Source: Strongylocentrotus purpuratus
Lineage: Eukaryota > Echinodermata > Echinoidea > Camarodonta > Strongylocentrotidae
Assembly (NCBI RefSeq): GCF_000002235.5
Contig: NW_022145597.1
Location: 25,994,423-26,058,422, forward strand
DNA: 64,000 nt
Reading direction: 5' to 3'
In this document: in pieces, positions 26,240 through 38,200 of the stretch
Position numbering within the stretch: the stretch's first letter is position 1
Layout: each line of letters opens with the position of its first letter
The notes under the pieces: generated by a model
What the model was told of the DNA's origin: nothing
What the model saw: the letters and a program-made list of their open reading frames with translations, nothing else
Database searches by the model: none
Position numbers and translations under genes: made by a program

Positions 26240-29200
26240 TGAGAGAGAGAAAGAGAGACAGGGGATACGAAATAAACATTATTATACGCAATTAAACTTG
26301 AATTACAATGTACCATTCAATTTCAGGAAAGGACGTCTACAACACTATTTACATTACTGACTTTAGGTCATAAAATCATGAGAAAACTAATTTGCATTGT
26401 TTGAGTTGTCCAGGGCCTTTGGTTGATTTATCCATGGTCCGGACTGTCCCGGAACCATTCAAACGACACTCTGTTGCTCGTTAAAACCATATGATAATTT
26501 AATTTTAATGACTTATAATGCCGTTAAAATGAGATGATTATACCGTTTAACGAGACATAATGTTGTTTAAAGGTACTATGTCCTTTTTGCAGCCAACCTC
26601 AAATTATGTAGAACTTTGCAGGAATTATGAATATGTCATGTATGTCCTATCTGTGAAATTTGAACGTTAGCAGTGTCCTCATATTCAAATTATGCAAGGA
26701 AACCCGTTTACTTGCTAGACTTCACTGTCAGACACTATTGAGTGACTGACTGGCTTGTATTCTTCTTTGGAAATAACATACATGAAAAGAGTTGTAAAGG
26801 GTACATGAGCATTTGGTTACATCAATAACCCACTTCTTGTGATGGCCAAGATTAAACTGATTGAATCTTTGTGCAGCATAAAACGTATGACCATTCGGTA
26901 CAATTGTCTGAAAATCAAGACTATTACTTTTGGGCTCTATAGCCCTAAAGTCGATTTGACAACTAATAGTCGTTATGTTCCCACTTGAAGACATTTTCAA
27001 GCCCCACCTTTTTTAGGGAAGTTCTAAATTAGTATTATCTTTCAAATGCAGTTGGAATTTAACTTTTTCATTTCTTTGGCCTGCAAATGGGACATAGTAC
27101 CTTTAATGAGTTAATGACATTCGTTTTAACGAGATGGAAACAAAAAGAAAATACCAACATGACCCTTCCTGGGCTGCGAGAGAGGCCTACACAAAAACAA
27201 TTAGCAGCGTACAACTACACAACATTATAGTCAAGCATATTGAGCCCGGTTTTTCATAGAATAATCATCAGCATGTCCCCTGTCCCTTCAACTCTCGTTG
27301 GGGAGTCTAAGACCTTCCCAACGAAGTTAGTTTCTTCCTGGGACGAAATCCATCATCGCTTAGAGGACAGGCAGTCAACAAACAAACAAAAATAAAACAA
27401 AACAAAAATCACAACAAAAAACAAAATAACCCTAAAGGCCAAGAAGCGCTATTTCATATAATCGGTTTGGGGGTAAAGAGAGGTTGAGTTCTGGGAAGAG
27501 GTGAAAATAATTTGTGAGCCTTATCATTGTATTAGGCAAGTGTGGAAGAACATCAGATACAAAACTTTCCTTGAAAAGCACGGCATGTAACATCAGGACG
27601 GATTTTTATAATGCATGTTCGTGTATTCCCATATACATCTTTCTGTGTACAGTGCTTGTAACTTTACCAAGACTGAGCCAAATTTTATTATCATTTTTAT
27701 GAGTCCAGAACCTTGCAGTACACACCAATACTTATATGCTAGATGATCAACCTTTTCTGATCGATTCCACATCGTTTCTTTCACAAAGCAATCGCATGAC
27801 CAGAACTCAACTTTATCTTAAAGATTGCAGTATAACATACATTTTATTGCACTTTGTTGTTGATTTTTCTTGATGTATAGCCATCGGGGGCTCTCTGGGC
27901 AGCAAAGACTGGTAGTAAGCTGGAAGAGACTGATGAGAATAACTGGAGGACCTATAAGCCACGGCCATGATGACTCTCCGGTAAAGACATACAGACCAAG
28001 AGTCTAAAAATTGGAAGACAGCAGAAAACAAATCGGTAAATAAAACTGTCTCACTGAGATTGGTTTTTAGTGTGACAATATGCAAGTGAAGGAATTCTTC
28101 TACTTCTTTTTCCTCTTCGTTTTCAATCTTCTTGTTCGCCATCTTCTTTTCCTCCTCCTATCCTTATCCATCTTCTTTTTCTTCTTCTTCTGTTTGGGTA
28201 ATTGAATATTATGTACAGTATTTAAACATGTATCTGTCGGTTGTCCTTTCCCTTTTCATTTTCATTTTTGTTGGTGGGGGGGGGGGGGGGGGGTGCGACG
28301 GGGTCATTACCGGGAGAGAGAATTTCTCCCGAGGCTCGACGTTCTGAACACTTTGATTGTTAGAAACAAAGCATGTCAGGAGTGGTGCGTTGACTGTTCG
28401 TCATGTTCAGGTTGATTACTCGTCAACAGGACCGTTCTCCCTACATGGTGAAGCCGCAAACTTATAATATTAAACTTGCAATATTATAATAAAATTTAAC
28501 GAAACACACTTTTATTCAATGGTTTAGTGAAAAGGGGATCACCTGTGAGAGTGATACACCAAAGTTCTGCTGCATCCCGTGCATGACAGTAACCATTCCC
28601 CTCAGACTGGTCGGTGAGATCTCCGTCAGGTACATAGGGACAACAGCAGTCACTACACCTTGAAGGAGAACCCAACAAAAACATCGGCAAATAGAAAAAA
28701 AACACTATTTGCTTGAAGCTTTATAGACCAGTATAGGGATGATTTTATACCTCACCTAAGAAATCCAGCCATCTGAATGGTCGAAATTGCAGTCGTGATT
28801 TAAGCCATTCCCGTAAAGAAACGACAAATGCCAATACCGGTTAATAGTCCAAGAGTGAGATCCCTCAAAATTCCGGTTACCATGAAACAAGTAAAATTTT
28901 GCTGCGATACCCATTGGTTTTACGTGTTAAAATGTTCTTTGTGCGAGCGCGGACACCCGACAGTGCATTTTGTCTGCGATTCCCAAATGATTGAAACTTT
29001 CAGTCATTTTTCAAGCAAAGATTACAGACAGTGTCTTAGATTTTCCGTGATGTTGTAACCAATCTTCACTCAATAAAAGGATAATGTAAGAATTATTGGT
29101 ATATTTTTGTTTCAATTCGGCATAAAAAAGACATATCAACTGCTTTAATATTCGAGGTCTGGCTGTCAAAGCAGTCGATATCTCTATACTATTAGCTTGA

Positions 29201-32200
29201 AGCTTGATAGACCATTTCGTGATATACTATATAGTTCAAGCTGTATCACTGACCATATCTAAGATAATATCTAGCTATTGTATTACGAAGATACTGCATA
29301 GCTCTGCTTGAGCGTAGATTAGACCAAAATACGAGATGAAATGACATAGTTTTATTTCAATTTATGGTCAGCAATCTACAATACTCGGTAACGTATGGGA
29401 CACTAAATGACCAGTGCATCGGATCTTGACCTTATCATCGCGTTAATCATTGAATATATTGCTCTCGAAAGTAAATATACATGATGAACCGTTGATTATA
29501 CTCATATAATATATTCTGATTTATTGCTATAATTGCAGGAATTTAAAAAAAGACAGTATAAAATATGGGTAACGAGACACCGGGGAAAGATGTCTTATCT
29601 AATGGTCTCGAGTCCGGAGTACGGATATATATCTCATGCGATTACTTACTACCTACTAACCTCAGGTGTACCGGGCTTGAAGCCCTTCTGTACTAGTTCG
29701 GCAAGGGGATCAGACCTCCCTAATAGGTCACTGACAGGTGGTTATCTCATCAAATCAGCTCTCAATTAACGTAAGACAAAGAGGATCATGTGGGACCGAT
29801 TATGCATTGTTTGATATATAAAAGACGCAAGTAGCTATAGGTAAATATATCCATCACCAGAGTCTTTACTTTCATAATTTGTTTTGAGAGGGGAGGGGGG
29901 GGGGGGGTGGATGACTTACCTAAGTTGATCCCTGTCACGAACCTACCAATCATGACCATTTCGTAGGAGTGTGCCAGAAAACTTAAACTCATCATCGAAG
30001 CTCCGACAATCGAGAAAGCATTGTTCAACATAAGTGTCTTCTTCCTGCAACGGAAGTAGTATAAACGCTCTTAAGATATTAAACTGCGGAAGATTGTTTG
30101 ATGGATTATTGTTATAAGACATGATGCAGATACATAATGATGTGAGCATTATCAATCATGACCATTTCGTAGGAGTGTGCCAGAAAACTTAAACTCATCA
30201 TCGAAGCTCCGACAATCGAGAAAACATTGTTCAACGTAAGTGTCTTCTTCCTGCAACGGAAGTAGTATAAACGCTCTCAAGACATTAAACTGCAGAAGAT
30301 TTTTATGGATTATTGTTATGAGATATGATGCAGATACATAATGATGTGAGCATTATCACGCTGGTCATTTAAAGGGCATTCTAACCTTTGTAATAACATT
30401 AGGGATAAAGAAGCAGAACAATACGAGAAACGAACGTTTGAAATATAAATCCACAATTCTGACTTATTAATATTCATTTGACCGCAATTACGACAATAAC
30501 TTTTATAAATATAATGCTTCCTGGGAGAAACTACAATTGTTTAAACACTTTGTAATTGAAAAAAAAACGAGCACACTATCTTTATTTACTGGGTGTTAGC
30601 CAAAAATGTGTTTGAAATGACTCGGTAACACTGTTGAAGGTTGATGAAAAAATGCGTAATTTTTGTTTGAAATGTTACTTATTATATTCCTTTTACTGTA
30701 CTGACCCTCTAGCATGCAAAAAAACATGAAAACATTCTTAAACCACATAGACATTTATGGTTTTCTTTTAATGCATTCAGGTCAGCCAGTGATTCTCTCC
30801 GTCTCACATATTCATTTAATTGCACATTAGCCGGTGATAGGACATTTACTGTATCTGCCTCAAAATACTAGAATGATCTACCACATATAATTATGCAGTC
30901 TCCATCAGTTATTACCTTCAGAAAGGCCTTAAAAACACATCTTTCTTGCAGTTTGTAGTTGAATAAATATGTATTTATGTAATTTTGATTTGTATTCACT
31001 GTAAGCGCTTTTGGCCTATGGGAAAAGCGCGGTATAAGTAATAATAATGATAATAATAAAGGCGTCACTGTGCAACACCCTCTTACAGTAAATTCTCCCA
31101 ACCAATTTCTGAATTTTCCCAACCGTTTTTATATGAAAAGAAGACCTAAGACAGGCCTTTAAAAATCTGTCAACACTTAAATGTCTGGAATGGTATATAG
31201 AGCCAATGTATTACTTTGTGACGATTTACATTCACCTAAAATGTTAATAAAGTGTAATATATAACATAGTTGGTAGAGTTAAGGAATCGATCAAATCAGT
31301 TTTTTTCAAATTGTTATTGTTAATAATGGTCTGTTTTCACTCAAATTTTCAGATTATCTTTAGTTGTACATCGAGCATTAAAGTCACTACCTTAGCATCA
31401 TTTTTTCTCTCATCTAATCAATGTTACTATTAAAGTCCCTTTAAACAATAGGACGAATCATGTTTTAACATTCTTGATCTTTGGCAAGTTTGGGAACGCA
31501 CCTTCCAAACTTATTGCTGGGGTACCCTGAAACCAGGGCACCTACGGCCGCTCCTATGCACAGGAAAGACACGGTGAACGACCATAACCATCTCTCAGAG
31601 TTCTCGTCAAGATAATCTCCGCTTCGCTGGTAGTGGGACTCGTTGAAAAACTCCTTCATGTGCTATAAAAAAGAGATGAAGAAAAAGTAAGAGAGCGAGA
31701 TAGAAAGTGATACACACAAACAAAGAAAAAATAATGTTAAGAGAGACGGTAAAAGAAGATTACGATGTCATTCCGGAAAAGTTTAAAACATCATTTTGAA
31801 AACCTCTTTAATGTTTGAATTCTGCAATAGTGTTTTGTTCTAAATTGGGGGGAAAGCATATTGAATTTTTCAGGTAAAATTGCCAATATTTTTTTCATCG
31901 GCGAATTTGTTGGGATCTCAAGTCGTAGAAACCATAGAAACTAATTGTTTAATTCTATATACATATTTTGATAATGAGTAGTAGTGATAAAAGTGAAGGT
32001 AACTCTTCCAAACTACCGAACTTTATTTTAAGTCTGAATCTATTTTCTTCTCAAAACAATTTGGATTCAGGCAGAAATATTCGACCTCAGTGGCTTTAAT
32101 AGAACTCATGAATTATGTATCCAGTGCAATAGAAAGCAAACTGGTTTCAATTAGTAGCTTTCTTGATCTTTCGAAGGCTTTCGATAGTGTCAATCATTTT

Positions 32201-35200
32201 ATATTTGTTACAACAACTTTCATTTTACGGTATTAGAGGTATTTCCTTGAATTGGTTTGAAAATTATTTTAAAAATCGTAAACAATTTGTTATTATTGAT
32301 CAACAGTCTTCTGATTTATGTAACATTGTGACTGGAATTCCTCAAGGGAGTATCCTTGCCCCCACCCCCCCCCCATTGTTTCTACTATTCATTAATGATC
32401 TTCATTTTGCTTCTAGTAAATTGTCATTTTCATTATTTGCTGATGACACAAATACGTTTTTGTCTGGTAAATCTGTTCAGCACCTGAATATGGATTTGAA
32501 TTGGAAAAGGTTTCTTGCTGGTTTTGAGCTAATAAATTAATGGTCAACATGACTAAAACTAATTATTTGGTGTTTAAAGGTAGAAATATCAATTTCGATG
32601 TTGATGAATTACATGTGCAACTAAATGATGAATATTTACCCAGATTCTGTTCAACAAACTGGAAGACACATGTTAACTACATTGCCTCCAAGATTTCAAG
32701 TGCAATAGGTATTCTTTATGTTGTGCATACATTATTTCCTTTACCAATCTCATGTAACCTTTATAATACAATGCTGCTTCCTTACTTGTCGTATGCAAAT
32801 ATTGTTTGGGGCAACTGCTCAGTAACCCTTCTGAATAGACTTTTAGTCCTTCAAAAGAAAGACATACGCTTGATAACCAAATCTTCTTACCGAGCACATA
32901 CTGCACCCCTATTTAAACGGATGAATATTTTAAATGTTAATTCTATATATTTATTATGCAGCTTGGTAAATTCATGTTCCAGTACAAACATAACAACTTG
33001 CCACCTGTCTTTGATGACCTTTTTATACTGAACTATTCTATTCATTCATATGCTACAAGAAATGCAAGTAGTTTCCAAAAACCCATAGCTAAGACTTTTT
33101 TTTTCTAACAAAAACGGATACCCTTCAATGGACCTATGTTATGGAGTCATCTTCCACCTGACATCAAAAATTGTTCTTCGTTGTATTCATTTAAGGCTAA
33201 GTTAAGATTATTCCCGATAAGTAATCCATCTTTTACAACATTCACATATAGGTGGATGCATTTTTTTCTTTCTTTTCCCCTGTCTTTGATATTTTTCTCC
33301 CTCTTTTTTCTCGTTATTGGTACCACCTCATCATTTTACCTTATATTTACTTTTAAGTTTTAATTGCATAATTTTTTTTGTATAATTGGGGGTAGTCCTC
33401 GACAAATTATTTTTGATTTTTGACTACCCCTTCCACATTTGCTGATTTTTTGCTTTTTAAAACATACATTGCTCCAACTGGAGTCGTTTTTGATAAATTA
33501 TGATGTACATGTTCTATATATTGTATTGTATGTATGTAGTTTATTCTATGTAGCTCCCTATGTTTTGCATTTGTAAAGAAATAAATTGAACTAGTCCAGT
33601 AGACGGTACCATATACCATGTCATGACCTGAAAAAGTTGATAAGTACAAGGTTTTTTTTTGTTGATTTGTGTTCTAGATGGGTATTGAAGTATATCCAGC
33701 TTGGTTGCCAGCTTGGCAACCTTGGGCAACTCTTTTAATAGCCATATTAGCATAATCATCTAAACGACTACAGGACTAAACTTGAATTTAACTTGAATCG
33801 TAGCAAAAACAGGAAAATAACATGTGAAAGTTATTGTTCATCGATGCCACAGACCTACAAGCACGCAATCCATTTAAAAAAAAAGTACATTACCCTTTAC
33901 ATATGGCTAAATGTCTCAAGTTTTAAACTAATTCACGAAAAAGAATTAATGTTTCATTCTCCTAGAGATAATGTTTACTTCTTTACATAAAATATTGAGA
34001 GTTTAGTAGTTACTTTGAAGATAATGATCAAGATATATATTTTGTTTGGCAGTTTAGAACAAAATCATAGCAGGAAGGGTCCCTGGAAAAGATTGCTCTC
34101 CAAAGGATGATGATAATAATAATAATTATAATAATAATATTGATACATGAGATCTTTAAGGCGTATAGGATCCACTTGTATTCAAATGCTCAAGGTGCAA
34201 TTGAAAAAAAAGGGAAAGAAAAACGTATCACATAAAAGCTTCGTCATTATATACAAAGAAACAGAAGATAGAACACCCCAAAATGACCGAACAATTAGTT
34301 TTATGCTTAATTAAAAAGATACGTTTTGAGATTATTTAAAAACACTTTATCTAATCTGCTATTACAAATCTCTCGAGCATTCCACGGCAGAGTTTTGAGA
34401 GCGTAAATATTTTGACGGAATGTAATGATTTATGAAAGTAACATTATGCTTAGGAGCAGAGCCGTGGAATAAAATGTCCTTATAAAGCTATAAGTAGAAA
34501 CACCTGACAATTTTGGACCAAATCTTCACGCAACATGCGTATGTGTAGTCCGATATACCCATAATTGCAGTACAAATAATTTCAGCAAAATTGAGTAAAT
34601 TTATTTTCAGTTTAATCATTCAAAAACATCACAGTGTACATCATTTCTTACGTACTACATGCTCAATTCCCCCCAATCGCTTTCAGACATATTTCAGACG
34701 CTTTCATACATAGACCAGTACTCAACTGTAATATCTTTCATATGCTAATTGGGGAAGAGAATGGTGAATGGAAACGGATCATCTGTCATGCTCATGTTAG
34801 TTCATTTGTATTATTTCTAATAGAGTCTACATCCATATTTGAATCGTGTACTATTGATATATTTACAAATCCAAATAATAATTTTACGTTGCTATTCTGT
34901 AATGTTTGTTATAGTAAACATTTGATACTTCATTGTTTCACACTGTATCGAATATTACGTAACATAGAGCTTTCTCGTAAAGACGACTTGTGTACTAAGA
35001 AGACCTACCATTTATAAGATCGTACTAAAAAAAAAAATGGAAATATAAATTGCCATATCAGGACCTACCCTAGAAGGCACAGAGAGAACAGCAGTATTGA
35101 ACCCTGCCAGCAGAGATCCACCGAATGTGACAGATACCGCACTGAAGATCAGCACGAAGGAGAAACCCTCCTGGATTGAGAGAGAAAGAGAAAATAAATA

Positions 35201-38200
35201 ATCCATTTTACCACCACTACTACACAAATCGCGATATACACTCTTTAAAATATTAGGTCAAATTTTGACCAGCACGTGGTGATTAATCATAGATTAAGCC
35301 AAATTTGGGCATTTTTTTATAGCCAACTTGAGTAATATTTTGTCCACTTAGAGTCAAAATATATAATGATTACTTCAGAATGGGCAAAACATATAACCAA
35401 GTTGGGTAACGAAAAATGTCCAAAGTTTGGTGGATTATGTAATTACCCTTTTGGCACATTTATTACACAATATCTTTAGGTGCACCACCATTATGTTGTT
35501 ATGAATAAATCACATATTTCTCAAAAGCCACACAAATTACGAGAACATAATTATCAGGATACATTTTCCTGCCCCATGTTAAGGCCTATACTTTATTTCA
35601 GCTTTATGGTCACAGGACTTTGTACAGACCGAGAAGGAAAACTCTAACCATAGTACTTAGGAATTCAAATGTGTTTATCATTTTATTTTGATCATCTTCA
35701 CGTACAAGTAGAATTTTACCTTTTACGTTCCCTTGTATACACATGTTTGTTTATCCCCTGATTTAACATTCCGTCCATATACAATTAGATCATCTCATTT
35801 AAAGGCATCGTTCAACAATGTTAATCCTGAGATGCACGGCCCTACGTGTTATCAATGTTAAATCTGAGATGCACGGCCCTACGTGTTATCAATGTCTGCG
35901 ATATGGTGTAATATTGAAGCCCTTAAAAAAATCGCGCTTCAAAATAACCAAGCAGTGCCTCAAAAAAGTCAAAATCTTTGAGTGACCGGTTTTGCTAAAC
36001 TCGTTTTCCCTAATAGACTGTATAGTGTTATGAAAACCGTTAGGAAAACGCAAAATTTGGTTTCGATTTCCAATCATAAATTTCTTGATAATCAGAAAGG
36101 CGATCGGCTTGTAAAAGTTATGGGGTTCCTGATTGACTTAAAGGTTTATAATTATCATTGCAGCATGAGCTAAATCCAGGATTTCGTTTCAGAATCTGAG
36201 ACAAAGTTACCCAATCCCTTTAATGACAAGCTCCCAAGTTATACATAATCAACGCAAGTACAAAATAAGTCCGTTCGTCGATACAATTTGTGCATTTGCA
36301 GATAAAGTTCATTTTGTAGAAACTTGTTAATAACCTACAGAGACAAATAATTGATACGCTCATGAAACTCAAGTCATCATTATTTATTTATTCACCGATG
36401 GAACATTCTATGATACACAAGTAGAAGTATTTTTCCTAGAAAAGCAAACAAACTGAAGCCAATTCATGAAGCACCTCAGTGACTTGGTCAGTAGTTTTTC
36501 GAAAATGCACAAAATGGTACTTCTCCCAGTGTAAAACGAAATATCTGTGGATATGGGGGGGGGGGGGGGGGGGGGAGGGAGTCATTTGTACCATTTGCTA
36601 TATTACTAGAAACTGGTCTATAAACAACAGAAAATTAGAGAATAAATTAAGTTACCTCTATCATTATAATGATAGAGGTAACTTAATTTATTCAGTATTT
36701 GTAAAGTTTATATCTTCTCGAAAATAATGACCAATAAAGGTTGATCAATAAAGTTCTGAGAAGATATCAACTTTTGTTTCTATCAAGAATGAATCACATT
36801 GTTAAAATTATTTCATAAAAAGCGGTAATAAAGATTATTCCAAATTAATAGGTAGTAGTGAAAATAATGCACTTCGGCCGGTATTCTAATGAAATTGGGC
36901 GACGGTGTATTTACATGCACACAAAAACACATGCACATTCTTCATATAGGCACGTTCAATACAAGCCAACCCATTATCTGCTAATTCTCTGCCCTGACAA
37001 TTCAATACACCATAGTACAATAGAGTGCATATTTACTGACAACAACAAATATTTCATAAGTATAAACTTGGAATAACCTATCAAAAAATTTAACAATGAT
37101 TTGTTTTGTTCGTGTTTTCTTTTCAAGGCAATTCTATTCATCTGTCTAATGCCAGACAACCCCTGGAGGTACTGCAAAATATGTGCCACTGCGTCTCATA
37201 TTACCCAAATCTTTCTAAAATAACATTTCCACCAATTATCTCCTCGTATTTCTCCTCGGGAGTTAGAGGTGTCGTGGGCTAGTGGATGCGTCACCGGACT
37301 GTGGATCACAGGGTATGTGGTTCGAGTCCCACTGCGGCACCAAAGGTTGATCAATAAAGTTCTGAGAAGATATCAACTTTTGTTTCTATCAAGAATGAAT
37401 CACATTGTTAAAATTATTTCATAAAAAGCGGTAATAAAGATTATTCCAAATTAATAGGTAGTAGTGAAAATAATGCACTTCGGCCGGTATTCTAATGAAA
37501 TTGGGCGACGGTGTATTTACATGCACACAAAAACACATGCACATTCTTCATATAGGCACGTTCAATACAAGCCAACCCATTATCTGCTAATTCTCTGCCC
37601 TGACAACTCAATACACCATAGTACAATAGAGTGCATATTTACTGACAACAACAAATATTTCATAAGTGTAAACTTGGAATAACCTATCAAAGTATCAAAA
37701 AATTTAACAATGATTTGTTTTGTTCGTGTTTACTTTTCAAGGCAATTCTATTCATCTGTCTAATGCCAGACAACCCCTGGAGGTACTGCAAAATATGTGC
37801 CACTGCGTCTCATATTACCCAAATCTTTCTAAAATAACATTTCCACCAATTATCTCCTCGTATTTCTCCTCGGGAGTTAGAGGTGTCGTGGGCTAGTGGA
37901 TGCGTCACCGGACTGTGGATCACAGGGTATGTGGTTCGAGTCCCACTGCGGCACCAATGTCCTTTGGCAAGACTTGATCTGCATTCACCACCCTCTACTC
38001 AGGTGGTGTAAATGGATACCCGGTCAGAATAAATCCTCTTATGCCAGAGCGCCTTATCTGGGCGGCTCGGATAATCCCGGGGTAATTATAATATAGTCAT
38101 TATTGTCATCGTTGTTCCTATTGTTGTTATTATCATTATTATTTTGTTTTTCTTCAACGTACAACTTTGATGTAAACGTAGCGAAATGTCTAATAAAGTC

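Noticed and set aside
34634..35017. 127-codon plus-strand frame inside SLC2A intron 2
   Set aside because: No recognisable motif and antisense to a well-supported intron.
36858..37682. Two nearly identical 72-codon frames
   Set aside because: They are one sequence repeated by the tandem duplication at 36736-37955, not a gene pair.
37881..37956. tRNA gene
   Set aside because: Good A and B boxes, but the head continues into a SINE body with an ATT tail and there is no proper cloverleaf.
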